The notes: generated by a model not told the origin, from the sequence alone. Shown: positions 1 through 8,281, numbered from the stretch's first letter. The stretch: DNA of 13,750 nucleotides from Thermococci archaeon (GCA_030668905.1 DAOVEQ010000008.1:1-13750), one strand, 5' to 3'. A program made the numbers and translations.

Positions 1-537
1 GTGATAACTAAGGAAGATCTGAAAAAAGCGGTCATCGAAGAGTACGTAGTCGGTGCAGCTGTGAATTTTAATTATTTCTATTCTGTAATTGATGACGAGT
101 TAGAGTTAATGGGTACGGATACGAGAAGACAGACTAATCTCGATGGATTATTGAGGCTCCCGGCAAACGAACAACTTGAGATCCTCAAATATTTAGATGT
201 AAAGCTCGTAGAAACAGGACATTATGCTGTCACGACAAAGGAATCGATAATAGAAAAGATATTTATCCTTGGAGAAAAATTCGTGGAAATAAGTAAAAAA
301 GAGCATCCTCCCGGAATTATAGGCGCTTTCGCATTACAAGGAGCTGTAGCTGCTTATGAGGGAAGAGAAGAGCCCGTTATCTTTGACGTTTCCATGAGAA
401 TTCCAGGAAGCCCTGGAACTAGATTCACTCCGCATACAGGATATTTATACGGCGAGACAATGAGCTACGGCGAGAGGATAGGGATGGAGATAAGAAATGC
501 ATTGGACCAAAAGAGATTAAAAGAGATCGTTACATGA
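1..537 (+). CDS. purP: PurP-family FAICAR synthetase, C-terminal part (5' end outside window)
   Basis: PurP is an ATP-grasp ligase that uses formate and ATP to turn AICAR into FAICAR in archaeal purine synthesis; this role is family knowledge. The visible 178 codons match its C-terminal half: an early IEEYVVGAAVNFNYFYS block, TNLDGLLRLPA, HPPGIIGAFALQG, then FDVSMRIPGSPGTRF and a closing GETMSYGERIGMEI. Full proteins are roughly 340-360 residues, so about half is missing upstream. The GTG at base 1 is almost certainly an internal Val, since the homologous block is mid-protein. The PGSPGTRFTP wording resembles a PurP paralogue group at least as much as classical PurP, so the exact substrate is less certain than the family. 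Two plus-strand genes follow after 31 bases. Confidence 0.85.
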   Translation: MITKEDLKKAVIEEYVVGAAVNFNYFYSVIDDELELMGTDTRRQTNLDGLLRLPANEQLEILKYLDVKLVETGHYAVTTKESIIEKIFILGEKFVEISKKEHPPGIIGAFALQGAVAAYEGREEPVIFDVSMRIPGSPGTRFTPHTGYLYGETMSYGERIGMEIRNALDQKRLKEIVT

Positions 538-568
538 TAAAAAATCTTTTATTCTCTTCCTTCCTATA

Positions 569-1480
569 ATGTACATGATAGTATGTTTTGATCTTGAAGG
601 ACCAGTATCCCCACAGGACAATGCTTATGAATTGATGAAACTTATCCCAAATGGTGGCGAAATTTTTTCAAAGATATCGAAGTACGATGACGTCCTGGCA
701 TTGAAAAAGAAAGATTATGAAGCCGGGTACACACTGGCACTGATACTCCCGTTTTTAATCTCCCACAAAATAAATGAAGATGATATAAAAAAAGTTTCAG
801 AAAAAGCTAAAATAAATAAAGGAGTAAAAGAACTTGTATCCATGCTTAAAAAAAAGCATAAATTTTATATAATCTCAACAAGCTATGAACAACATGCTTA
901 TTCTATAGGAAAGAGGATAGGAGTGCCGGAAAAAGACATATACTGCACAGAATTTCCGATAAACGATTATCTGCATTATGATATAGATCTTCAGGAAACA
1001 GAAAAAGAGATATTGAATCTCAAAGACCACAGTATAGAAGAGTTTTTCAATAATTTTTATGAAAACCTTGACAAAGAAATAAAAAAGATAATAGAAAATA
1101 CGAAGGTTATTGGGGGAAGATACAAAACAGAAGCAATTTACAAGATTTTGGAGAGAGAAAATGAAAATATTAAAAGTGTAGTAGCTGTTGGAGACAGTAT
1201 AACAGATTTCAAAATGTTAAAAGCAGTAAAGGAAAAAGGAGGGATAAGTATAGTTTTTAACGGTAATGAATATGCGATACCTTATGCAGAGTTTGCATTT
1301 GCGGGAACCAATCTGTTACCTTTAGCTTCTTTTATTGAATCCCAAAATAAAAAAGAATTTATAAAGAAATGGAAGGGGGAAGGGTATTTTCATCATGCAG
1401 GTGAGGATATAGAAAAAATTATACTAATTCACAAAAAATACAGGAATATAATGAGAGGAAAAGCAGGGGAGCTGGGATAA
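569..1480 (+). CDS. HAD-superfamily phosphatase, EhaR-like
   Basis: This is a 303-residue HAD-fold hydrolase, presumably a cytosolic phosphomonoesterase. Motif I is FDLEGPVS near residues 7-14, with DxE in place of the usual DxD. Motif II is the Ser/Thr of IISTSYE near residue 103. A motif III Lys lies in GGRYKTEAIYK, and motif IV is GDSITDFKML near residue 208. Between motifs II and III there is a long helical insert rich in Lys and Glu, a cap-like region. Archaeal proteins starting with this FDLEGP(L/V)SPQDNA block are commonly annotated as energy-converting hydrogenase A subunit R, but no eha genes are visible here, so I do not carry that name over. No Shine-Dalgarno precedes the ATG; translation may be leaderless or start at the Met two codons later (575). 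The stop shares its last A with the next start, so the two genes are cotranslated or coupled. Substrate unknown. Confidence 0.8.
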   Translation: MYMIVCFDLEGPVSPQDNAYELMKLIPNGGEIFSKISKYDDVLALKKKDYEAGYTLALILPFLISHKINEDDIKKVSEKAKINKGVKELVSMLKKKHKFYIISTSYEQHAYSIGKRIGVPEKDIYCTEFPINDYLHYDIDLQETEKEILNLKDHSIEEFFNNFYENLDKEIKKIIENTKVIGGRYKTEAIYKILERENENIKSVVAVGDSITDFKMLKAVKEKGGISIVFNGNEYAIPYAEFAFAGTNLLPLASFIESQNKKEFIKKWKGEGYFHHAGEDIEKIILIHKKYRNIMRGKAGELG

Positions 1481-2358
1481 TGTTTGATGTTATAGGTTTT
1501 GGAGCTTTGAACGTCGATAAGATCTTTTTAATTGATAAAATTCCAAAGGCTGACCAGGGATGCCATGTAAAAAGAGAGGAGATAACAGCAGGAGGCTCTG
1601 CGGCTAATACTGTCTATGATCTGAGCGTAATAGGATTTAAAACAGGACATATAGGAAAAATAGGGGAAGACGAAGAGGGAAAGTTTTTTCTTGAAAACTT
1701 TGGAGGTGTGGATACGAAAGGAATCAGAAGAGTGAAGGGAAAGACGGGAATTGCCTATATCCTAGTTACTCCAGAAGGGGAGAGAGCCATAATTGTGAAT
1801 CCCGGAGTAAATGATTTTATAGATTTTAAAGATATAGATCTTGATTATTTAAAATGTAAATACTTTCATCTAACATCATTTGCATGTTCTCGATCTTTCT
1901 TATCTTTCGAAACCCAGAAAAAGCTCGTAAAAAAGGTAAAATGCAAAATAACATTTGATCCCGGAGATATGTACAGCTCTATGGGATTGGAAGCTTTAAA
2001 GGAGATAATAGAAAGATCGTATGCTGTTTTTCCTACGAAGGAAGAGATAGAGATTATGACCAAATTAAATTATAAAAAAGCTGCTGAAAGGTTATTGAAC
2101 ATTGGATGCAGTATAGTAGTTGTCACCATGGGAAAAGAAGGATGCTATCTGAAAACTGATAAGGAGGATCTCAAAATTAAAGCTAAAAGAGTTCCTGTAA
2201 AAGATACCACAGGCGCTGGCGACGCGTTCAACGCAGGTTTTTTGTCCGGCCTTTTAAAAGAAAAATCATTGAAAGAATGCTGTGAGCTTGGAAATCGTAT
2301 AGCGTCTTTAGTGATCCAGGATTACGGAGCAAGGATTCAGAATATCTCTATGACATAA
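1480..2358 (+). CDS. PfkB/ribokinase-family carbohydrate or nucleoside kinase
   Basis: A 292-residue PfkB-family kinase that transfers phosphate from ATP to a sugar, nucleoside or related hydroxyl. The first PfkB signature is the GGSAANT loop at residues 38-44. The second is DTTGAGDAF at 242-250, with D248 as the expected catalytic base and the preceding GAG as the anion hole. FPTKEEIEIM near 184-193 takes the place of the NxxE magnesium motif. Length is normal for the family and the N-terminus begins directly with the VIGFGALNVD strand. The ATG overlaps the HAD stop by one base (TAATG), so it sits in one operon with the phosphatase and the purP-family gene. A nucleoside or sugar-phosphate substrate would suit that company, but this is inference. 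Its last seven codons overlap the convergent valS tail. Confidence 0.9.
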   Translation: MFDVIGFGALNVDKIFLIDKIPKADQGCHVKREEITAGGSAANTVYDLSVIGFKTGHIGKIGEDEEGKFFLENFGGVDTKGIRRVKGKTGIAYILVTPEGERAIIVNPGVNDFIDFKDIDLDYLKCKYFHLTSFACSRSFLSFETQKKLVKKVKCKITFDPGDMYSSMGLEALKEIIERSYAVFPTKEEIEIMTKLNYKKAAERLLNIGCSIVVVTMGKEGCYLKTDKEDLKIKAKRVPVKDTTGAGDAFNAGFLSGLLKEKSLKECCELGNRIASLVIQDYGARIQNISMT

Positions 2359-4919
2359 TCCCTTCCTGTCAGTATATCTACTTTTTTGCCTTCTGCTCTG
2401 TACTCTTTTTCTATCCTTGAAACATGATCTTTGCAGAGCTTGTATTCTGTAACTTTTTCTCCAGACTCTATTCTTTTTACAATCTCAGGGTCTTGGATTA
2501 TTTTCACGATCTCTCTTGTCCTGTCTCCGAAAATTGGACCTATGACTTTGTAATTGGGTATTACTTTAATGATCTTTTCTTCTATCTCAGGTTTTCCCCT
2601 TTTAAATTCTAAATTTTCTACGTTCATTACTCTTTTTATGTCCTCTTTTATAAGATCAAGATCCTTTGAGGAGAAGATGACAATGTCTTCTATCTTCGCA
2701 TTTAAAGCCATTCCCCTGTCGCTTTTCCATTTTCTCAACGAAGAGATTATAGAAACACAGGTTTCGCCCAAATTACTCTCTTTTATCCCGAGTTTTTCAG
2801 GCCATGGAGAGATATGGATTGACTCGTATTCTTCAAATTTTTTGAATATATCCTGATAGATTTCTTCAGTAATGTGGGGCATATATATAGCAAAAAGCTT
2901 TAAATACGTTAAAAGAGTGTTGTATACAGTATACTCGGCAGATCTACCTTTTTTCTCGTAAAGTCTATATTTAACGATCTCTAAATAGTTATCGCAGAAA
3001 TCGTGCCAGAAAGATGTTTCTATGAGTATCCTTGCCTTGCTGTACTCGTATTCTTCCAGATACAAGGTCACTTTTTCTATAAGAGAATCTATTTTACTCA
3101 AAATCCATCTATCTATCTCTTTTAAATCGGAAGATTCTATTTTCTCGTTCAAATGAGAAGAAATTAACTTCGAAGCGTTCCACAACTTGATACAGAGTCT
3201 ATGCCCGGCAACAACATCTTTTTCACTGTAAGGGAGATCGTCGCCTAACTTTACAGACGATGACCACCATCTCACCGCATCTGCAGAGTATTTCTCCACG
3301 ATGTCTAACGGGTGAATGACATTTCCTTTAGATTTGTGCATCGCCTTTCCTTCTCCGTCAAGACCAAAACCTGAGAGCATTATACTGTGCCATGGTACGC
3401 TCTTATTATGGAAATAACTTTTCACGACCGTATAAAATAACCACGTCCTTATTATATCATGACCTTGCGGTCTCAACGAGTTAGGATATATTTTATCCAT
3501 TAAAGAGTCTTCACACTCCCACCTTGCAATTACCTGCGGACTCAATGAAGAGGTAAACCACGTATCCATAACGTCTTTCTCAGGTACGAACTCGTTAGAC
3601 CCACACACGCATTGTTTTTTTGGCTTATCTTTAATAGGATCTATAGGAAGATCCTCCTTCTCAGGTAACACAACATTTCCACATTTTTTGCAGTACCAGA
3701 GAGGGAAGGGTACGCCATAGTATCGCTGTCGAGAAATACACCAGTCCCATCTCAAGTTTTCCACCCATGAGATATATCTTTTTTTCATAAAATCAGGGTA
3801 CCAGTTCATTTTATCTGCCTGTTTTATCCAGGCACCCTTTAGATCTAAAATTTTGACAAACCACTGGTCTTCAACTAGATACTCCACAGATGTACCGCAT
3901 CTCTCATGGGTATTTACTGCATGGTGAAGCTTTTCTTTTTTTATTAATAGATTTTTAGATTCTAATTCTTTTAATACAGCTTTTCTAGCCTCTTTTAATT
4001 CCATTCCTTTAAATTTTCCTGCTTTTTCGTTCAGAGTCCCGTCTTTATTTATACATATAACTAAATCTAAATTGTAATCTTTCCACCATTCTATATCCGT
4101 TTTGTCACCGAAGGTGCAGATCATCACTATACCTGTTCCAAACTCTTTATCTACCCTGTTATCAGATATTATTTTAACCCTATTTCCAAAGATCGGGACT
4201 ATGGCATATTTTCCGATTAAATATTTGTACCTTTCGTCAAAGGGGTGTACCACAACACTGACGCAGGAAGCAAGGAATTCTGGTCTTGTCGTTGCTATAG
4301 GGAGGTCTTTTCCATCATCTGTTTTAAAAATAATTGTATTTAAGAAAGTATCTTCTTCTTTATCTTCTAACTCTGCCTGCGCTATTGCTGTTCTGCAGTG
4401 AGGACACCAGATCACGGGTTCTTTTTTCCTTTCCAGCCTCCCCATTTTATATAACTCTATAAAAGATATCTGAGCCAGTCTCTGGCAGTGTTTATTTATA
4501 GTGGAATAGGATAAGTCCCAGTCTACAGAGATCCCCAGTTTCGTCCAGACATTCCTGTATTTTTTAGAACCTAACTTTGTTTCCTCTAAACAGAGTTTTA
4601 CAAATTTTTCTCTTCCTATCTCCTTAATATCTACTTTATACTTCTGTTCTACCAATCTTTCTGTTGGCAAGCCGTTATCGTCAAAACCCATAGGATAAAA
4701 AACATTATATCCCCTCATTCTCTTGTATCGTGCCATAAATTCTGCCTGTGAGTAACTCATCGCGTGTCCGATGTGTATCTCTCCCGAGAATGTTGGAGGA
4801 GGGGTATCTATGGAAAACACAGGTTTTTCACTATCTGGATCAAATTTATATATCTCTTTTTCTTCCCAGAATCTCTGGACTTTTTCTTCAAGTTCCTTTG
4901 GATTGTACTCACCGAGCAT
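2337..4919 (-). CDS. valS: valyl-tRNA synthetase
   Basis: An 860-residue class Ia synthetase charging tRNA-Val. The HIGH box is H49-I-G-H52 after PPPTFSGEI. The editing (CP1) domain carries the ATTRPE motif at 209-214. A Zn-type CPHC sits at 172-175, with a second pair set CKKC/CVC at 410-439. The block WDWCISRQRYYGVPFP (391-406) and DVMDTWFTSSLSPQ (449-462) are characteristic of ValRS as opposed to IleRS or LeuRS. The KMSKS loop is the variant AMHKSKGN (526-533), which keeps the second Lys and the last Ser but lacks the first Lys. A helical anticodon-binding domain follows from about 610. The start ATG is preceded by AAGGTG, a good archaeal ribosome site. It lies 18 bases behind the hydrolase gene on the same strand. 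Its 3' end overlaps the kinase gene tail-to-tail by 22 bases with no visible terminator. Confidence 0.97.
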   Translation of the reverse strand: MLGEYNPKELEEKVQRFWEEKEIYKFDPDSEKPVFSIDTPPPTFSGEIHIGHAMSYSQAEFMARYKRMRGYNVFYPMGFDDNGLPTERLVEQKYKVDIKEIGREKFVKLCLEETKLGSKKYRNVWTKLGISVDWDLSYSTINKHCQRLAQISFIELYKMGRLERKKEPVIWCPHCRTAIAQAELEDKEEDTFLNTIIFKTDDGKDLPIATTRPEFLASCVSVVVHPFDERYKYLIGKYAIVPIFGNRVKIISDNRVDKEFGTGIVMICTFGDKTDIEWWKDYNLDLVICINKDGTLNEKAGKFKGMELKEARKAVLKELESKNLLIKKEKLHHAVNTHERCGTSVEYLVEDQWFVKILDLKGAWIKQADKMNWYPDFMKKRYISWVENLRWDWCISRQRYYGVPFPLWYCKKCGNVVLPEKEDLPIDPIKDKPKKQCVCGSNEFVPEKDVMDTWFTSSLSPQVIARWECEDSLMDKIYPNSLRPQGHDIIRTWLFYTVVKSYFHNKSVPWHSIMLSGFGLDGEGKAMHKSKGNVIHPLDIVEKYSADAVRWWSSSVKLGDDLPYSEKDVVAGHRLCIKLWNASKLISSHLNEKIESSDLKEIDRWILSKIDSLIEKVTLYLEEYEYSKARILIETSFWHDFCDNYLEIVKYRLYEKKGRSAEYTVYNTLLTYLKLFAIYMPHITEEIYQDIFKKFEEYESIHISPWPEKLGIKESNLGETCVSIISSLRKWKSDRGMALNAKIEDIVIFSSKDLDLIKEDIKRVMNVENLEFKRGKPEIEEKIIKVIPNYKVIGPIFGDRTREIVKIIQDPEIVKRIESGEKVTEYKLCKDHVSRIEKEYRAEGKKVDILTGRDYVIEIF

Positions 4920-4937
4920 CTTAACACCTTATCAACT

Positions 4938-5690
4938 CTAAATTTTCTCTATAGTTATATTTTTTTCCATTGTAACTACTGTACCGAGCTCGCCTATAAT
5001 GGTAGATATATTAGTTTCCTCTTCTATAAATTTTCTCTCTCTCTCTGCTATAGGATGCATCTTCATTCCCAAATGGGTAATTATCGCCAGCTCAGGTTTT
5101 ACTATTGATATAAGTTCCACTGCATCTTCCGTAGAAAGATGGAAAGGTATTCTAGAATTCCTGGGTCTTGTTACGTTGAGTATGAGGATTCTGGTACCTT
5201 TATGTGAACACAGTCCTGAAAAATACTCTGTATCTGATGTATACGATATCTCTCCTGAAGATGTATAAAACTTGAAACCTACGCACGTTCCTTCTGCATG
5301 TCTGGCTTCCAAAACCTCTACATTCATATCTCCCAGCGAAATTTTTTCTTTTTTCTCTACAAAATAATATTTATCAAGAGAAGCTTTTTCTTCTGGGTAC
5401 AATAAGTCCGAACAGTCTTTAGAACCTACAAATATTCCTCTTTTTTTGTTCAAACTATTTGTTAATGCCTCAACAATTAAAGAAGCATCATTACAGTGAT
5501 CTATATGTTTGTGGGAAACAAAGACTCCGTCGAGTTTTTTTGGATCTATCTTCTTTTCCAATAATCTGAGTAGAGCACCCGGACCTGGATCCACATGGTA
5601 CTTACCTATAATGAAACCTCCTGTGGCTCTCTTTTGGTTTACACAGATATATCTGCCTCCGCCACTACCTAGGAAAATTATTTTAACCAT
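4938..5690 (-). CDS. metallo-beta-lactamase-fold hydrolase
   Basis: A binuclear-metal hydrolase of the MBL fold. With the start used here the protein has 250 residues. It opens with VKIIFLGSGGGR, then HVDPGPG, the metal motif HKHIDHCND (HxHxDH), a further His in LEARHAEGT, the bridging Asp in SYTSDTEY, and the final His in IITHLGMKMH. The sensor-like architecture resembles ribonuclease Z/ElaC-type and other archaeal MBL proteins, but I see no tRNA-exosite arm, so I do not name a substrate. An in-frame GTG at 5702 would add MICI. I prefer the ATG at 5690 because that GTG is itself part of an AAGTGAT ribosome site seven bases upstream. The gene sits just ahead of valS, making a two-gene transcription unit divergent from the HD gene. 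A nucleic-acid role is possible from that company only. Confidence 0.85.
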   Translation of the reverse strand: MVKIIFLGSGGGRYICVNQKRATGGFIIGKYHVDPGPGALLRLLEKKIDPKKLDGVFVSHKHIDHCNDASLIVEALTNSLNKKRGIFVGSKDCSDLLYPEEKASLDKYYFVEKKEKISLGDMNVEVLEARHAEGTCVGFKFYTSSGEISYTSDTEYFSGLCSHKGTRILILNVTRPRNSRIPFHLSTEDAVELISIVKPELAIITHLGMKMHPIAERERKFIEEETNISTIIGELGTVVTMEKNITIEKI

Positions 5691-5744
5691 GATACATATC
5701 ACTTAAAGGAGTTAAAAAAGATACGCATAAGTTTTGGTGATCTC
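5691..5744. promoter_or_regulatory. short divergent intergenic region with two ribosome sites
   Basis: Only 54 bases separate the two divergent starts. On the plus strand GGTGATC (5736-5742) is a near-perfect Shine-Dalgarno for the HD gene. On the minus strand AAGTGAT serves the hydrolase. An A/T-rich core (TTAAAAAAG, near 5712-5720) could serve as a TATA element in one or both directions, but spacing leaves little room for a leader on either side. Promoter assignment is inference; the ribosome sites are directly visible. Confidence 0.4.
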
Positions 5745-6371
5745 ATGACCATTGAAGAAGAAGTAAAAGAATATTTTAAAAACTCAAAACCAACTCATGA
5801 TTTCTCTCATGTAAAAAGAGTTTACAATCTTTGCATGAAGATAGGAAAAAAAGAAAAAGCTGATCTTGAAGTTCTCAGACTATCGTCACTGCTTCACGAT
5901 ATTGGAAGAATAAAAGGAGATGAAGATCACGAGATATACAGTGCAGAGATAGCTGAAAAAATAATGGACAAATATAAAATAGATGAAAAAACAAAAAGAA
6001 ATGTAATTCACTGCATAAAGACACATAGATATAGAAACAACGCAGTTCCCGAAACGCTTGAAGCTAAAATACTCTATGATGCAGACAAGCTTGATGCGAT
6101 CGGTGCTATAGGCATATGCAGGGCTTACTCATTTGGAGGAGAAAATGGACAGAAACTTTACAGAAAAAAAGATTTTTCAGATGAAAACATTGAGATATCC
6201 AGAAAACTCGATCATAAAAAACATACACCTGTAATTGAATACAAAGCAAAGCTTTCCAAGATAAAAGATAGAATACTGACAGAAGAAGGTAAAAGGATAG
6301 CTGAAGAAAGGAATAGATTCATGGAAACTTTTTTCCTTAGGGTGGAAAAAGAAATTAAAGGCGAACTATAG
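5745..6371 (+). CDS. HD-domain phosphohydrolase
   Basis: A 208-residue HD-superfamily metal-dependent phosphohydrolase, similar in layout to the YpgQ/YedJ group of small HD proteins. The metal ligands are H22 in DFSHVKRV, the HD pair H51-D52 in LLHDIGR, and the Asp of LYDADKLDAIGAIG (112-117). Conserved H94 in the IKTHRYRN block agrees with the family. Family members hydrolyse nucleotides or phosphate esters; substrate here is unknown. The C-terminal 50 residues are charged and helical. The start is fixed by GGTGATC two bases upstream of the ATG. It is divergent from the MBL hydrolase and is followed 40 bases later by the KaiC-like gene, so it may be cotranscribed with that signalling pair. 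Confidence 0.88.
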   Translation: MTIEEEVKEYFKNSKPTHDFSHVKRVYNLCMKIGKKEKADLEVLRLSSLLHDIGRIKGDEDHEIYSAEIAEKIMDKYKIDEKTKRNVIHCIKTHRYRNNAVPETLEAKILYDADKLDAIGAIGICRAYSFGGENGQKLYRKKDFSDENIEISRKLDHKKHTPVIEYKAKLSKIKDRILTEEGKRIAEERNRFMETFFLRVEKEIKGEL

Positions 6372-6411
6372 GAAACTTTTTTAAGTCTTAACATATAGTC
6401 AATGTGATAAA

Positions 6412-7065
6412 ATGTTTCACAGTAAACTTGATATCAATATTCCAAAGGGGAGTAACATATTGCTCTCGGGGCCTCCGCTATCTGGAACATCGATGATGGC
6501 AAAATATATTTGTCTGGATGCATTAGAGAGGAAAGAAGCTGTGATTTATATCTCGACAAAGGAAAGTGGGGAGAAAATTCAAAAATGGGTCTCTGAAAGG
6601 ACAGATATCAAAGGACTGGGGATAGTTGACTGTATCTCCAAAAGTTTAAGATTGAAAACAAACATTGAAGACAGTAACAGCATAAAATATGTTTCGAGTT
6701 CTGTGGACCTGACAGGTGTTTCTGTTAAGTATAGCGGTCTTTTAGAGCGATTCTGGAATATTGAAGAGTACAAGAATATAAGGGTAACGATAGATTCACT
6801 TTCCACATTATTGATGTATTCAAACGTACAGACTGTATTCAGATTTCTCCATATACTCACAGGAAGAGTAAAGAAGATAGATGGATATGGAATATTCACC
6901 TTAGATGAAGATCCTGAAAATCCACAAGTGGCACCCATAAAGCAACTTATAGATATTATAATAAAAATAGAGAAAAATAAAATAATTTTCAGCGGTTTTG
7001 GAATAAAAGAGGAGTTTGAGTTTGAAATAAAGGAGGGGAAATTAATTGTAGGAGGTAAAAAATGA
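6412..7065 (+). CDS. KaiC/RecA-like protein with degenerate Walker A
   Basis: A 217-residue protein with the single RecA-like fold seen in KaiC-related and archaellum FlaH-type archaeal ATPases. IPKGSNILLSG leads into the P-loop position GPPLSGTS (20-27), where the essential Lys of GxxxxGK(S/T) is replaced by Thr. The Walker B strand is RVTIDSLSTLLMY (124-136), with the Asp retained. The C-terminus carries the usual paired strands IIKIEKNKIIFSGFG. Without the P-loop Lys, normal ATP hydrolysis is doubtful; it may bind nucleotide only, or act as a scaffold. The ribosome site is GTGAT four bases before the ATG. A TTTTTTAAG stretch (6377-6385) could be a TATA box. Its stop overlaps the start of the KaiC-GTPase fusion (ATGA), so the two products are probably made together and may form a complex. 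Confidence 0.75.
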   Translation: MFHSKLDINIPKGSNILLSGPPLSGTSMMAKYICLDALERKEAVIYISTKESGEKIQKWVSERTDIKGLGIVDCISKSLRLKTNIEDSNSIKYVSSSVDLTGVSVKYSGLLERFWNIEEYKNIRVTIDSLSTLLMYSNVQTVFRFLHILTGRVKKIDGYGIFTLDEDPENPQVAPIKQLIDIIIKIEKNKIIFSGFGIKEEFEFEIKEGKLIVGGKK

Positions 7066-8222
7066 TACCATCAGGTATACCAAGATTGGATTCTTTTCTT
7101 GGAGGTGGCATTCCAGAAGGAAAGACCGTGATGTATTTAATTCAACCTGAGGTAGAGGGAGAGATATTTGGAATGCAGACACTGTATAAAAATTTAGAAG
7201 AAGGTAGAAAAGGAGTTTTTATAACAACTAAATCAGATCCCCAGATTATAAAAGAAAATTTCGAAGAATACGGGTGGGATATATCAAAATATGGAGATAA
7301 ACTAATATTTGTAGATGCTTATTCCTCTCTCATAGGCAGTGAAAGTGATGCTCAGTATCTCATAAAAAATCCAAATGATATAAACTCTTATAGCAGGATT
7401 ATCAACGAAATAGTAGAAGAATCTGAGACTATAATAACATTTGGCTCTCTTTCCTCTATTCTAGACCTTTGCGGTGATGACGCTATCAAACATGTAGAAA
7501 AATGGAATAAAATGTTCAATGCCAATAATGCTATAGGAGTATATAACTTCACAAACTGGCCGTACTCAGAAGAGATAAAAACTAAATTAAATGAGATAAT
7601 GAATGCTGTTATCAGGGTAGGAGGTATAGGTGAAAGAGTTATTCTGGGCCAGTATTATGGTATCCTGAAGGTAGACTGGCTGGAAAAAGCAAAAGGAAAC
7701 TTAATGTTCAAGATAGCTAAACCTGGAGGAGTAAAAGCTTTTATCCCAAAAGTTTTAGTTACAGGACCTTTTAATGCCGGGAAATCCACATTTGTTCGTT
7801 CATTATCAACGAGATCCGTATCTGTGGACAGAATGGGGACTACTGTAGCTCTGGATAAGGGACATATAGAGTATGGAGACATAACTGCCGATATTTTCGG
7901 AACCCCCGGGCAGGAGAGGTTTGATCCTATCCTTAAATTTATAGCAAATGAAGCGATGGGCGTATTTTTGATCATAGATTCTACAAAGCCAGAATCTTTT
8001 CCTCGCGCCAAATCAATGCTTGAAAAAACGAGGGCAAAGGGCCTGCCTTTAATAGTAGTGGCAAATAAGCAGGATATCCAACATGCATTAAGTATCGAAG
8101 AGATCAGGGAAAAAATGAAACTGCCAGAATCCATAGAGATCGTACCTACGGACGCTGTAAAGAAAAAAGGAGTTTTTGAAGCTTTTGAAATCTTGATAAA
8201 AAAGATTGAGGGGAGTGGGTGA
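7062..8222 (+). CDS. fusion of a Walker-A-less KaiC-like domain with a Ras/MglA-like small GTPase
   Basis: This 386-residue protein has two domains. Residues 1-220 are KaiC-like, recognised from SGIPRLDSFLGGGIPEG. Its P-loop position reads QPEVEGEIFG, with no GK(S/T), so ATP hydrolysis by this half is unlikely. Residues 228-384 form a small GTPase of the COG2229 kind (predicted GTPases, related to MglA and to Streptomyces CvnD). G1 is GPFNAGKST (235-243), G2 the Thr pair 260-261, G3 DIFGTPGQE (277-285) with a Ras-Gln61-like Q284, G4 NKQD (335-338) and G5 near TDA (363-365). All GTP-binding motifs look intact. The gene starts with GGAGGT six bases ahead of the ATG and overlaps the previous KaiC-like gene by four bases. 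No membrane segment or GAP/roadblock partner is visible in the window. A nucleotide-switch role in signalling or spatial organisation is inference. Confidence 0.88.
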   Translation: MIPSGIPRLDSFLGGGIPEGKTVMYLIQPEVEGEIFGMQTLYKNLEEGRKGVFITTKSDPQIIKENFEEYGWDISKYGDKLIFVDAYSSLIGSESDAQYLIKNPNDINSYSRIINEIVEESETIITFGSLSSILDLCGDDAIKHVEKWNKMFNANNAIGVYNFTNWPYSEEIKTKLNEIMNAVIRVGGIGERVILGQYYGILKVDWLEKAKGNLMFKIAKPGGVKAFIPKVLVTGPFNAGKSTFVRSLSTRSVSVDRMGTTVALDKGHIEYGDITADIFGTPGQERFDPILKFIANEAMGVFLIIDSTKPESFPRAKSMLEKTRAKGLPLIVVANKQDIQHALSIEEIREKMKLPESIEIVPTDAVKKKGVFEAFEILIKKIEGSG

Positions 8223-8239
8223 AAAGATTTTAGGATAAC

Positions 8240-8258
8240 CACAATATTTATAAAGGTT
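8240..8258 (+). promoter_or_regulatory. TATA-box promoter of the rpl18e operon
   Basis: TTTATAAAG at 8247-8255 is a strong archaeal TATA box, preceded by a purine/AC-rich stretch (ACCACAA) in the BRE position. Transcription would start about 25 bases downstream, near 8275-8280, leaving a leader of about 45 bases before the rpl18e ATG. A second TATA-like string (TCTATAAAAAG, 8259-8269) lies just after it. The gene upstream ends at 8222, so this is the natural operon promoter. Confidence 0.65.
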
Positions 8259-8281
8259 TCTATAAAAAGATGTTAGAAATT

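Noticed and set aside
5691..5702. GTG start giving four extra residues to the MBL hydrolase
   Set aside because: The GTG is part of the likely ribosome site for the ATG at 5690, and the fold begins directly at VKIIFLGSGGG.
7655..8242. Minus-strand 195-codon frame opposite the GTPase domain
   Set aside because: It is a shadow of a gene with clear GTPase motifs on the plus strand and matches nothing recognisable.
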